Positions 8,440-17,040 of a stretch of 64,000 nucleotides of DNA are shown here, piece after piece (within the stretch, counting starts at the first letter, position 1; every line of letters starts with the position of its first letter). The notes below the pieces were generated by a model, which was not told where the DNA came from, ran no database searches, and worked only from the letters and a program-made list of their open reading frames with translations. This DNA is from Hydrogenibacillus schlegelii (GTDB taxonomy: Bacteria; Bacillota; Bacilli; Thermicanales; DSM-22653). Both the position numbers and the translations under genes were made by a program. Location: contig NZ_JXBB01000002.1 of assembly GCF_001653195.1 (NCBI RefSeq), positions 1-64,000 of the forward strand, written 5' to 3'.

Positions 8440-8730
8440 ATGGCGGCGCTCATTATCGGGATGGCGCTCGTGACGTATGCCCTGCGGGCGATTCCCTTCT
8501 GGCTCCCGCTGGCGGGCCGATCGCCGCGGGCGCGCCGTTTTTTCGATCTGCTTCCGTTTGCCGTTCTCGGGGCGCTCATCGTTCCGGGGGTGTTTCAGGC
8601 GACGGAGCCGCCGGCGGCGGGCGTTGCAGGCGCCGCGGCGGCGGCGGGGCTGGCGTGGCGGGGCCGGCCGCTCATCGTCGTCGTCCTCGGGGCGGTGGCG
8701 GTGACGGCCGCCGTGAGCGCCTCGTTTTAG
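8440..8730 (+). CDS. azlD: AzlD-family small exporter subunit
   Basis: A 96-residue hydrophobic protein with about four membrane helices, the usual AzlD size. The motif ALVTYALRAIPF near the N-terminus is typical of the family. GGGAGGGAGAGG before ATG 8440 serves as ribosome binding site. It partners AzlC immediately upstream and is followed 14 bases later by lipM. Confidence 0.85.
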   Translation: MAALIIGMALVTYALRAIPFWLPLAGRSPRARRFFDLLPFAVLGALIVPGVFQATEPPAAGVAGAAAAAGLAWRGRPLIVVVLGAVAVTAAVSASF

Positions 8731-8744
8731 GGGAGGGGGCGAGG

Positions 8745-9638
8745 ATGGTGCAGGACATCGGCGCCGGGGCGGGCTTTGCCGGTGAGCGGGCCGCCGGCGA
8801 CCCTCTGCCGGCCGGAAAGCCGCCGACATGGCGGCTTGTCGTGACGGACGATCGAGATCCGGCTTTTCACATGGCGCTCGATGAAGCGATGGTCGAGCTC
8901 GTCCGGACCGGGCGGGTGCCGCCGACGCTTCGGCTCTATACGTGGCGCCCCCGCTCGCTCTCCCTCGGGATGAACCAGGCGGTCCGGGAGGCGGTCGACC
9001 TCGAGGCGGTCAAGGCGCTCGGCGTCGGTCTCGTTCGGCGGCCGAGCGGCGGGCGGACGGTGTTTCACGACCGGGAGGTGACGTATTCGATCGTTGTTCC
9101 GGAAAACGACCCGCGGATCCCGGAAGGGGTGATGGACGCCTTTCGGCGCCTGACGGAAGGGCTTGTGGCCGCCTTTCACGCCCTCGGCCTCCGGACGGCG
9201 GAGCTTCAGACGCCGGAAGCGGCGGCGCCGAAGTCGGGATCGCCCGTCTGTTTCGAGTCGCCGGGGGCGTATGAGCTCGTCATCGGCGGCAAAAAAGCCG
9301 CCGGAAGCGCCCAGGCGCGCCTTGGCGGCGTTCTTCTGCAGCACGGATCGGTGCCGCTTTCGTACGATGAGGCGGCGATGTTTCGCCTGTTTTATTTTCC
9401 GAATGAAGCGGCCCGGGAACAGGCCCGGGAGCGGTTTCGCCGGACGGCGACGGCGATCGAAGCGGAGCTTGGCCGGCCGGTCAGGGTGGAGGCGCTGAAA
9501 GCTGCCCTCGTCGAAGGGTTCTCGCGGGCCCTCGGCATCCGTTTTGTGCCGGAGCCGCTTACGCCGGAGGAAGCGGCCCTCGCCGAACGGCTGGTCCGGG
9601 AAAAGTACGGCCGCCCGGAGTGGACTTTCCGGCGCTGA
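8745..9638 (+). CDS. lipM: Octanoyltransferase LipM
   Basis: A 297-residue BPL/LplA/LipB-fold enzyme. LVRRPSGGRTVFHDREVTYS and SPVCFESPGAYEL-x5-KKAAGSAQ are LipM hallmarks, with Cys169 the acyl-enzyme nucleophile. LipM transfers octanoate from acyl carrier protein to GcvH, the first step of lipoyl assembly in Bacillus. The ATG at 8745 follows GGGAGGGGGCGAGG; an upstream in-frame start at 8655 would sit inside azlD and is rejected. Last gene of the lipL-azlCD-lipM unit. Confidence 0.88.
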   Translation: MVQDIGAGAGFAGERAAGDPLPAGKPPTWRLVVTDDRDPAFHMALDEAMVELVRTGRVPPTLRLYTWRPRSLSLGMNQAVREAVDLEAVKALGVGLVRRPSGGRTVFHDREVTYSIVVPENDPRIPEGVMDAFRRLTEGLVAAFHALGLRTAELQTPEAAAPKSGSPVCFESPGAYELVIGGKKAAGSAQARLGGVLLQHGSVPLSYDEAAMFRLFYFPNEAAREQARERFRRTATAIEAELGRPVRVEALKAALVEGFSRALGIRFVPEPLTPEEAALAERLVREKYGRPEWTFRR

Positions 9639-9792
9639 GCGGAACCGAGGCTTTCGCGCCTTCCGAAAGCCGCGTCCGTGCCCTCGGGCGATCGCGGTCC
9701 AGGCGCGGTCCGGAACCGACGGCGCCGGCTGCGGCCCCATCCGGCGGGCATCCGGCGGGCGGAGTCGACCGTCGGTCGGCGCCCCCCATCCT

Positions 9793-10647
9793 TCAGGCGC
9801 CGGCGCCGATGCGGACCCGTTCGACGAGGTCCGAGAATGCGGCGCGGACGGCGGCGGTCCACGGGCCGATCTTTCCTCCGGCGATCGGGATGCCGTCGAC
9901 GGCGACGATCGGCGTCACTTCGTTGATCGTGCTCGTGATGAACACTTCGTCGGCTTCCCAGAGCGCCTCGATGGAAAACGGCCGCTCGACGACCGGCAGG
10001 CCGAGCTCGCCCATGAGTTCGAGGACGAGCTGGCGGGTGATGCCGTTTAAGATGGCGTTCGTCGCCGGATGGGTGAAGGCGATGCCTTTTTTGACGATGA
10101 AGACGTTGGAACTCGACCCTTCGGTGATCAGACCGTCCCGGTGGAGGATCGCTTCGTCGGCGCCGGCTTCCACCGCGTGCTGTTTGGCGAGGACGTTGCC
10201 GAGGAGGTTGACGGATTTGATGTCGACCCGCTGCCAGCGGAGGTCCGGGTAGAGGACGGCCCGGCCGCCGCGGTCGATGGACGCCGGCCGCGGGATCGGC
10301 TGGACATAGGCGAGGACGCTCGGGGCGACCGGTGGCGCGGGAAAAGCGTGCGTCCGGGGCGCGGCGCCGCGGGTGACCTGGACGTAGGCGATGCCGTCTT
10401 CGACGCCGTCTTTGGCGATGAGCTGCCGGAGGGCGTCTTCCAGGGCGGCCGGATCCGGCGCCGGGGCGATGGACAGCGCCTGCAAGCTCCGGGCGAGGCG
10501 CGCCCAGTGGCGGTCGGCGTAAAAGAGGCGACCGCCGTAAAGGCGGATCACTTCATAGACGCCGTCGCCGAAGACGAAACCCCGGTCGAGCGGCGAGACG
10601 CGGACGGCGTCCAGCGGGAGAATCTCTCCGTTCCAGTAAGCGTGCAC
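9793..10647 (-). CDS. dat: D-amino-acid transaminase
   Basis: A 284-residue class IV PLP aminotransferase. DIKSVNLLGNVLAKQ carries the PLP-binding lysine in the context typical of D-alanine aminotransferase, and ITEGSSSNVF and ITRQLVLEL complete the fold signature. It makes D-glutamate or D-alanine from the 2-oxo acid, for peptidoglycan. Translation starts at GTG 10647 preceded by AGAGGGG. It is divergent from the SLH-protein gene, and 213 bases separate the two starts. Confidence 0.87.
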   Translation of the reverse strand: MHAYWNGEILPLDAVRVSPLDRGFVFGDGVYEVIRLYGGRLFYADRHWARLARSLQALSIAPAPDPAALEDALRQLIAKDGVEDGIAYVQVTRGAAPRTHAFPAPPVAPSVLAYVQPIPRPASIDRGGRAVLYPDLRWQRVDIKSVNLLGNVLAKQHAVEAGADEAILHRDGLITEGSSSNVFIVKKGIAFTHPATNAILNGITRQLVLELMGELGLPVVERPFSIEALWEADEVFITSTINEVTPIVAVDGIPIAGGKIGPWTAAVRAAFSDLVERVRIGAGA

Positions 10648-10860
10648 CCGGTGTCCCCTCTTTTCTGAATGTTTTTTCGCAAGCGCGAACGGCGGCCGGG
10701 GACGGCCCCGCCCTCGGCATTGCGTTTGTTTTATTCATTATATCGAAGGGAGGCCGTGGAAAAAAGCGCGCCGGGCAAAGCGTACGCAACGGACCGGCCC
10801 AACGCTCGTATAAAGAGTGAGGGAAAAGAATGCAGAGATCGTGGAGGGAGAGGCGGAGCG

Positions 10861-13467
10861 ATGTCGGAGAGACGGCGCGGTGGGCATCGGTGGACGGGAC
10901 TCGGACGAAAGGTCCGGGCGTTTCTTTTCGCCGTCCTGGCGGGGGCGGTGTTTGCGGGCGTCAGTTTTCCGGCCGCAGCCGGAGCGGCCGGCGGCGACTG
11001 GGAAGAGCCGGTCGGGGAAGGGGTTAGCGCCTTCCGACGCACGCTTTCGCTCTCCGGAAAACCGGTTGTCGTCTACGGCGTTCGAATCGACCTCACCAAC
11101 CCGTACGTCCGCCTGGTGCCGCTTACGAGCGCCGAGGGGATCGGCCGAAAGGCGCCGGTGTCTGAGCTCGCCCGAGCAAAAGGGGCAATCGCGGCGGTGA
11201 ACGCCGACTTTTTCCACCTGACGGGGATCGGAGCGCCCCTCGGGCCGGTGGTGGACGGCGGGACGGTGATGAGCGCGCCGGGGGTGGCGACGTGGGACGT
11301 TTTCGGCCTCCTTTCGGACGGCCGGGCGGCGATCGGGACGTTCTGGTTTGAAGGGACGCTCTGGGCGCCGGACGGCTCGACGCATCCGATCCGGGCGGTG
11401 AACAAGGAGGCGTACGACCCCCGGGACGGCCGGCCGAGCCACTCCGGGCAGATCGTCCTCTACACGCCGGCGTGGGGGGCAAAAAGCTACGGCCGGGCCG
11501 GCGGTCGGTTCCGGGACGTCGTCGAGGTCGTCGTCGCCGACGGCGTCGTCCGGTCCGTCGTCGAGGCGTCGGACGGAAGTCCGATCCCGCCGGACGGATT
11601 CGTCCTCTGGGGTGAAGGGCCGGCGGCGGCGTTTTTGCGGGCGCATTTTGCCCCCGGCGATCCGGTCCGGCTGGAGCTCCGGGCCGGGATGGCGCTTCCG
11701 GACGGCAGCCGGGTTTCGATTCCGGCCGCCGCTTTGGCCGCGGGAGTCGGGGCAACTTCCGCTTCCGCCGCCGGAGAGGCGGGGGACACGCCGGCCGGAG
11801 AGGCAAGGGACGCTTCGTCCGGCGTCCCAGTCCTTCTGTCGACGGTCGGAAGCCACCGCCTTCTCGTCGAAGGGGGCCGGCCGCTTCCGGTGATGGACCC
11901 GGCGGTCGACGGGGACAAGCCGCGGGCGCGGGCGGCCGTTGCGATCGATGCGGCCGGGCGGACGGTCTGGATCGTCGTCGTCGAGGCGTCGGCCGAAAGC
12001 CGCGGCATGACGCTTCCGGAGCTGGCGCAGTATCTCGCGTCGCTTGGGGCCGACCGGGCGATCAATCTGGACGGCGGCGGTTCGGCGACGTTCGTCGCCC
12101 GCCGTCTCGGCGAAACGGCGCCGACGGTGCTGAACCGACCCTCCGGCGGATCCCCCCGGGCGGTGCCGACGGCGATCGGCGTCCTCAACACGGCGCCGCC
12201 GGGGGATTCGGTCGGGGGACTCATCGTGCGGCTGCCGAAAGGCGGGGATGTCCTCGCCGGCGGGACGGTCCGCTTCGAGGTCAAGGCGTACGATACGCAC
12301 TATCATCCGTTGTCGCTTCCGACGGAGGCGCTCACGTGGTCGGCCACGGGGCCGGCGGAGATCGAGGCTTCCGGCCCGGCGGTCCGCTTCCCGACCGGCG
12401 GGACGTACGTCCTGACCGCCGCGGTCGGCGACGTTCGGCAAACGCTGGAAGTCCGCGTCCTGGGCGGAAGGGACGTGCTGGCTCTGGAAGCGGAACCGGC
12501 GGCGCTTACGCTGAAGCCCGGCGGACAAATGGCGCTTACGGTGTGGGCCCGTCTCCGGGACGGCCGCCGGATCCGGCTTGCGCCGGAGAACGTCACCCTG
12601 ACCGTCGTCCGGGAGGACACCGCTTCCGCCGGGCAGGGCGACGGACGAGGAGGCGCACCGGAAGATTTTTCCGGTGAATGGGTCCGGGTGGAAGGGCTGA
12701 CCGTCGTGGCCGGGGCGGTACCGGGAGCGGGACGGATCGAAATCGACTTCGACGGGGCCCGAACGCGAATCCCCGTCGTCGTGCGGGCGTTTGACGACCT
12801 CGTCGGCCACTGGGCGGAGCCGGCGGCTACGGCGCTGTATGCTCGGGGAATCGTCGACGGAGTCGCGTCGGGCCGGTTTGCCCCCGATAAGCCCCTCACC
12901 CGGGCGGAGGCGGCGGTGCTCCTCGATCGGGCGCTCGGGGCCGCTGCGACGGTCGGGCAGGCTTCGGCCGGGATGCCGGCCGCGGCGGCAGGATCATCGT
13001 CGGCGCCCTCGGGGTCGAGCGACCGGACGGGTCTCGCGGGCGTTTCGGCTTCGCCGAGTTTGACGGGATCGCCGGTTGTGAAAGAGGCCGCCAGGCCGGC
13101 GTTTCGCGATGCCGTCCCGCCATGGGCGGAAACGTCGGTCGCGCGCCTTCAGGCGCTGGGGGTGCTTCGGGGTTATCCGGACGGGACGTTTCGCCCCGAC
13201 CGGCCGGTCAGCCGGGCGGAGCTTGCGGTGCTCGTCGATCAGGTCCTGGCGCGCCTGTCGCGGGAGGACGGCCTTCGGACGGAAGGCGCCCCCATCTTCC
13301 GGGATGCTGCCGCCATTCCCGTCTGGGCGCGAGAGGCGGTGGCGCGGGTTGTGGCCGCCGGCGTGATGCGCGGAACGGGAGCGGCGTTCGACCCCCATCG
13401 GGCGGCGACGCGTGCCGAAGCGGCGGCCGTCTTCTACAACCTCCTCAACCTCGGCGGATCATCTTAA
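10861..13467 (+). CDS. Exported phosphodiester glycosidase-like protein with three SLH domains
   Basis: An 868-residue surface protein. A signal peptide (about residues 1-45) has an Arg-rich start and ends at an Ala-rich site. A NAGPA/phosphodiester glycosidase domain follows to about residue 440, recognisable by AAVNADFFHLTGIGAPLG and AINLDGGGSATFVAR. A beta-rich Ig-like linker runs to about 640. Three SLH repeats start near residues 644, 745 and 812, each with W(A)E or WA and a TRAE/SRAE motif, and should bind pyruvylated secondary cell-wall polymer. NAGPA-domain proteins cleave phosphodiester-linked sugars; the true substrate here is unknown. ATG 10861 is chosen for the GGGAGAGGCGGAG before it. 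Confidence 0.85.
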   Translation: MSERRRGGHRWTGLGRKVRAFLFAVLAGAVFAGVSFPAAAGAAGGDWEEPVGEGVSAFRRTLSLSGKPVVVYGVRIDLTNPYVRLVPLTSAEGIGRKAPVSELARAKGAIAAVNADFFHLTGIGAPLGPVVDGGTVMSAPGVATWDVFGLLSDGRAAIGTFWFEGTLWAPDGSTHPIRAVNKEAYDPRDGRPSHSGQIVLYTPAWGAKSYGRAGGRFRDVVEVVVADGVVRSVVEASDGSPIPPDGFVLWGEGPAAAFLRAHFAPGDPVRLELRAGMALPDGSRVSIPAAALAAGVGATSASAAGEAGDTPAGEARDASSGVPVLLSTVGSHRLLVEGGRPLPVMDPAVDGDKPRARAAVAIDAAGRTVWIVVVEASAESRGMTLPELAQYLASLGADRAINLDGGGSATFVARRLGETAPTVLNRPSGGSPRAVPTAIGVLNTAPPGDSVGGLIVRLPKGGDVLAGGTVRFEVKAYDTHYHPLSLPTEALTWSATGPAEIEASGPAVRFPTGGTYVLTAAVGDVRQTLEVRVLGGRDVLALEAEPAALTLKPGGQMALTVWARLRDGRRIRLAPENVTLTVVREDTASAGQGDGRGGAPEDFSGEWVRVEGLTVVAGAVPGAGRIEIDFDGARTRIPVVVRAFDDLVGHWAEPAATALYARGIVDGVASGRFAPDKPLTRAEAAVLLDRALGAAATVGQASAGMPAAAAGSSSAPSGSSDRTGLAGVSASPSLTGSPVVKEAARPAFRDAVPPWAETSVARLQALGVLRGYPDGTFRPDRPVSRAELAVLVDQVLARLSREDGLRTEGAPIFRDAAAIPVWAREAVARVVAAGVMRGTGAAFDPHRAATRAEAAAVFYNLLNLGGSS

Positions 13468-13480
13468 GATTTTCTTAAGA
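13462..13480 (+). promoter_or_regulatory. Tandem TCTTAAGA operator, 11-base period
   Basis: TCTTAAGA occurs at 13462-13469 and again at 13473-13480, one helical turn apart, overlapping the end of the SLH gene. The TTAAG-N6-TTAAG form resembles sites bound by dimers of OmpR-family response regulators (the CiaR box is a known example). A possible -10, TACAAT, lies at 13512-13517. It is likely to control the secreted-protein gene at 13599; the response regulator at 16290 is a candidate binder. Confidence 0.6.
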
Positions 13481-13598
13481 AGCGCTGAAGAAGTTTTTGA
13501 CAATCGCCGGCTACAATAGCGGTGGACGGGAAAACGCGGGGCGCCGTTTGCGATGGCGTGTTTGCCTAAGGACGCTTGACGCAAAGGAGGCAGAAGGC

Positions 13599-14372
13599 AT
13601 GCGCAACCGATGGGCCAAAGGGGCACTGGCGCTCGCGTTTTTCGCGGCCATGGGCGTGACGGCCGGTACGGCGAATGCCTACGGGTTCGGTTTTGGCCAC
13701 GCCAAAGGGTCGATCGCCGATGTGCTCGGCATCCCAGCGGAAGAGCTGCAGGCCGAATTTCAACAGGGTAAGTCGCTCGTCGACATCGCCAAAGCTCACG
13801 GCATTGACGAGGCGACGCTCATCGACCGGCTGGTCGAGGCGAAAAAGGCGGCGCTCGATCGGCTCGTCCAAAGCGGGAAGATCGATCAGGCGCGGGCCGA
13901 CGCCCTGTTGGAAGAGTACAAAAGCGCCCTCCCGCAACGGATCGAAAAGACGCCGTCCGAAGCGGGGAAACCGTTTGCTCAGGGCAAGGACGCCCCTCCG
14001 TTTAAACGGGGCTTTGACCGGGGCGGCTTTGGCCCGCACGGTTTGGGCCTCCGCGCCTCCAGCGCGGATCTGGCCAACATCCTGGGCCTTGAGCCGGATG
14101 AGCTCCAAAATGAACTGAAAAACGGCAAGTCGCTCGCCCAGATCGCCGAAGCCCACGGCATCGCCAAGGCGGATCTCATCGCCCGCCTCACCGACGCGGT
14201 GAAGCAAACGCTCGACGAGCGGGTGCAGGCGGGGAAGATGACGCAGGAACAAGCGGATCAAGCGCTCGCGAAGTTCAAACAGCGCGTTGAGACGATGGTC
14301 GACTGCGTGCCGCCTTTGTACGACGGGAAACGCGGCGAGCGGCCGAATCTGAGGGCCGGTCAGGAAGCGTAA
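13599..14372 (+). CDS. Exported protein with two DUF2680-like repeats
   Basis: A 257-residue protein with a signal peptide (residues 1-28, ending in AGTANAYG). Two internally similar helical repeats follow, about residues 37-117 and 149-234. Each has IADVLGIPAEELQAEF/LANILGLEPDELQNEL, a GKSL..IA.AHGI core and an amphipathic helix ending in a QA(D/R)A(L) segment. This resembles DUF2680 proteins of Gram-positive bacteria, whose role is not established. AAAGGAGG precedes ATG 13599. It lies directly downstream of the tandem TCTTAAGA operator and upstream of a DUF2231 gene. Confidence 0.72.
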   Translation: MRNRWAKGALALAFFAAMGVTAGTANAYGFGFGHAKGSIADVLGIPAEELQAEFQQGKSLVDIAKAHGIDEATLIDRLVEAKKAALDRLVQSGKIDQARADALLEEYKSALPQRIEKTPSEAGKPFAQGKDAPPFKRGFDRGGFGPHGLGLRASSADLANILGLEPDELQNELKNGKSLAQIAEAHGIAKADLIARLTDAVKQTLDERVQAGKMTQEQADQALAKFKQRVETMVDCVPPLYDGKRGERPNLRAGQEA

Positions 14373-14496
14373 CCGCCGAAAAGCGCAAATCGAACCGTAC
14401 ATGCAGGGGGCCTGCGCGATTCCCGTCCCGCCCGTCGCCGATCGGCGACGGGTGTCCTCTGTTCTTTTCACCAATTCATTCCAAGGGAGGAGAAGC

Positions 14497-14913
14497 ATGG
14501 TTGATTTTCTTTTTACATTAACGCAAGATCTTCATCCGATGGTGGTTCATTTTCCTATTGTGTTGTTTTTTTTAAGTTTCCTCATGGCGCTTGTCGGCCT
14601 TAAACGACCTCCTTTCCCGGAAATGGAGTGGCACCTTTTTGTCCTGGCGACGATCGCATCACCGGTGGCCGTCGTGACGGGAATCATCGCCCACCGCCCT
14701 TATGAAGAGAGCAGCCTTGCGCCTGTGATCGTGCCGCATCAACTTTCGGCCATCCTGGGAACGCTGGCGCTGATCGCGCTGGCGGTTTGGCGCTACGCGG
14801 GACGGCGCAAGGGCAAAGATATCGGCCGGCAAAACGGGTATCGGATGGTCGCTTTGCTGGGCTTGGTCTGGATTTTCTTTGTGGGCGGCACAGGCGGTCA
14901 GTTGGTGTATTAG
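14497..14913 (+). CDS. DUF2231-type membrane protein
   Basis: A 138-residue protein with about four membrane helices. HPMVVHFPIVLFFLSFL near residue 13 is the diagnostic DUF2231 motif, whose histidines suggest a possible heme or metal site; this is inference. AAGGGAGGAG precedes ATG 14497, whereas the upstream in-frame start at 14401 has none. Biochemical function is unknown. Its neighbours are a ferric-reductase-like membrane gene and a two-component pair, which points to envelope redox processes. Confidence 0.72.
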   Translation: MVDFLFTLTQDLHPMVVHFPIVLFFLSFLMALVGLKRPPFPEMEWHLFVLATIASPVAVVTGIIAHRPYEESSLAPVIVPHQLSAILGTLALIALAVWRYAGRRKGKDIGRQNGYRMVALLGLVWIFFVGGTGGQLVY

Positions 14914-15161
14914 CACGGCCTGGGCGTGCGCGGCGTCAACCCCCTTTTGCCTTGAGCTTTGATTTGGATTGATACACGCTGAAGTTCCGAGCCGAACAAG
15001 GCCGCCGGTGGTGCGAGACATCCGCTTGGCGCCTCCGCCGAACGATCTAGGCTTTTCTCGTGACCGCAAGCGTTGTCCTCGTGGATCCGTCCGATATATG
15101 AGCTTGACGTTCTCGATGGTCCCTTGGCATGCGATCGCTTTTCCGGTAAGGAGGGCCGGCC

Positions 15162-15473
15162 GTGAACACAGCGCGGAGAATCAAGTGGTCCGTGGCGTTC
15201 GCCGCTTCTCTGACCTTCGGCTCCGGCTACGCCGCCGTCCAACATGAAGACGCCGTCCACGCCCGAACGGAATCGGCCGTTTCCGTTTCCGCCGACGACG
15301 GGCCCGTCGAAGACCGATCGCTGGACCATCCGACGGAAAGTCGCCTGTTCCCGGACGCCGCCGATGACGAGTCGGCTCAACTCCCGACGCTAAAGTCGAT
15401 GCCTCCTTCGACCGATCGGGCGCCGGCGTCCAGCGCCCCTTTCTCGCGTAAGGTCCGGACGCGCGTCTATTAA
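15162..15473 (+). CDS. Small exported or membrane-anchored hypothetical protein
   Basis: A 103-residue protein opening at GTG 15162 behind AAGGAGGGC. Residues 5-28 form a signal peptide or membrane anchor, and the rest is an acidic, Ser/Asp/Pro-rich, probably unstructured tail. I do not recognise a family. It sits between the DUF2231 gene and the interrupted ferric-reductase-like gene and could be part of the same export/redox locus. Confidence 0.5.
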   Translation: MNTARRIKWSVAFAASLTFGSGYAAVQHEDAVHARTESAVSVSADDGPVEDRSLDHPTESRLFPDAADDESAQLPTLKSMPPSTDRAPASSAPFSRKVRTRVY

Positions 15474-15572
15474 AACCGCCCGTCATTCAGAAGACCGCTT
15501 TGCTGGCCTGGATGGTCTGTTCGCCGGAGGCAGTCGCCGAATCAACCGGCGGAGGGAGAGGGACGCGTTGAA

Positions 15573-16175
15573 TTGAATGGGGAGAACGCCTTCCGCGCAT
15601 GGATCGAGACCTGGCCGATTTGGCCGCTTATTCGCGCCTTCGGCTTTTCTGCCTACGTCTGGCTGTTTTTGACCGTGGCGGCCGGAATGCTTGCCTCGTT
15701 GCCCTTTGTTCCGGGTAAACTTCGCGGCATCCTGAACATTGTTCACCGCCAAGGGGCCCGATGGGGCCTCGGTTTTCTTTTGCTCCATATGCTTCTTTTG
15801 TCGCTCGACCCAACCATGCCGTTTCCCTGAACGGCGATCGTTTTCCCTTCGTTCGCCGATGCCCGATCGGCGGTCTACGGTTTGGGCATTTTCGCTTTCT
15901 ACGGTCTCATCATCGTGATGGTTACCTCCGGCGCCGTTAAGGTCATTGGCCAAGCCATGTGGCGCAAGTTCCACCTTCTTTCTTATCCGACATTTTTGCT
16001 TGCTTTTTTTCACGGCGTGTTTGCCGGCACCGATAGCCAGGCGCTTTGGGCCATCGTCTTTTACGAAGCCACCGTCGGAATGATCGCTTTGTTGGCTTTG
16101 TTGCAGTTCGTGTTCTCGATCAGACCGAAAGCGAGAGAAAATCTCCCCCAAACACCTCCGGCTCGCCGAAGATGA
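15573..16175 (+). pseudogene. Ferric-reductase-like transmembrane protein interrupted by in-frame TGA
   Basis: Codons from TTG 15573 read as a polytopic membrane protein. The first part ends SLDPTMPFP at TGA 15828-15830. The same frame continues without shift as TAIVFPSFADARSAVYGLGI and on for 115 residues. Together they form one ferric-reductase-like (YedZ/FRD-type) heme-binding membrane domain of about 200 residues, including GLGFLLLHMLLL and WRKFHLLSYPTFLLAFFHG, where conserved histidines would bind heme. A single TGG-to-TGA change would explain the stop. Readthrough cannot be excluded. A small stem (15832-15837 with 15853-15858) lies just after the TGA. Ribosome binding for the TTG is not strong. 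Confidence 0.7.
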
Positions 16176-16222
16176 TCGCGACCGGCCTCGTCGCGCTGCG
16201 GTCCGGCGTTGTTTGGTCACGT

Positions 16223-16252
16223 TTGGCCGCGATGGGGAATTTGGGTTATGAT
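16223..16252 (+). promoter_or_regulatory. Promoter of the two-component operon
   Basis: TTGGCC at 16223-16228 and TATGAT at 16247-16252 are 18 bases apart, and the response-regulator start follows 37 bases later. This suggests the pair has its own promoter rather than depending on the interrupted gene upstream. Confidence 0.55.
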
Positions 16253-16289
16253 GAGGGGCAGAAAGGACGGGGGAAAGAAGGGAAAATCG

Positions 16290-17039
16290 GTGGACAAAAT
16301 CCTCGTCGTCGACGATGAGCCGAAGCTCGTGGATATGATCGTCGAATATTTGCGCGCAGAAGGCTTCTGGGCCGTCGGCCTCACGGACGGGGTTCAGGCG
16401 CTTCAGGCGGCGCATTCCGAACGCCCGGATCTCATCGTCCTCGATGTGCTCATGCCGGGACGGAACGGTTTCGACATCCTGCGCGAGCTTCGAAAAACCG
16501 CCGACATTCCCGTCATTCTGCTCACCGCCAAAGCGGAAGAAGCGGACAAGGTCCTCGGTTTGGAACTCGGCGCCGACGATTATCTCACCAAGCCGTTTAG
16601 CCTGCGGGAGCTCGTCGCGCGGATCCGCGTCGTGTTGCGCCGCTTGCAAAAAGGAGCGTCTGCATCCGGTCGTCTTTCTTCTGCTTCGCTTTCCGCCGCG
16701 TCTTCGACCGGATCGACGGACGCCTCGCCCGGCGAAGAGGTGCTTCGCGCCGGCCCCCTTGTCGTCTTTCCGGAGCGCATGGAAGTTTATAAAAACGGAA
16801 AAAAGATTGCTCTGACGCCGACGGAATTCAAGCTGCTCGAGGCCTTCGTCCGCCACCCGAAGAAAGTGTTTACCCGCATGCAGCTTCTGGAAATCCTCGG
16901 CGACGCCTATATCGGTTACGACCGCGTTCTCGACACGCACGTGAGCAATTTGCGAAAAAAAATCGAAGATGTTCCATCGCAGCCGAAGCTCATCCTGACC
17001 GTCTACGGCGTCGGGTACAAGTTTGGAGGGGACGGATGA
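16290..17039 (+). CDS. OmpR/PhoB-family response regulator
   Basis: A 249-residue regulator. The receiver domain (1-120) has acidic residues DDE at 8-10, phospho-acceptor Asp52 and Lys in LTKPFS. A Ser/Ala-rich linker of about 35 residues is longer than usual. The winged-helix DNA-binding domain spans about 155-248 (LTPTEFKLLEAF, RVLDTHVSNLRKKIE). GTG 16290 is preferred because AAGGGA lies upstream and it gives the canonical VDKILVVDDE opening. The sensor kinase starts two bases after its stop. It may act on the TTAAG repeats at 13462. Confidence 0.88.
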   Translation: MDKILVVDDEPKLVDMIVEYLRAEGFWAVGLTDGVQALQAAHSERPDLIVLDVLMPGRNGFDILRELRKTADIPVILLTAKAEEADKVLGLELGADDYLTKPFSLRELVARIRVVLRRLQKGASASGRLSSASLSAASSTGSTDASPGEEVLRAGPLVVFPERMEVYKNGKKIALTPTEFKLLEAFVRHPKKVFTRMQLLEILGDAYIGYDRVLDTHVSNLRKKIEDVPSQPKLILTVYGVGYKFGGDG

Positions 17040-17040
17040 C

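Noticed and set aside
10738-12810. 690-codon minus-strand frame
   Set aside because: Antisense to the SLH protein, whose signal peptide, enzyme domain and SLH repeats are evident.
13497-13517. TTGACA plus TACAAT as a standard promoter
   Set aside because: The spacing is only 9 bases, incompatible with a normal -35/-10 pair. The -10 alone with the TTAAG operator is the better reading.
15828-15858. TGA followed by a stem, considered as a selenocysteine site
   Set aside because: The stem is short, such stems are common in GC-rich DNA, Trp fits the position better, and no sel genes are seen. Kept only as a readthrough question.
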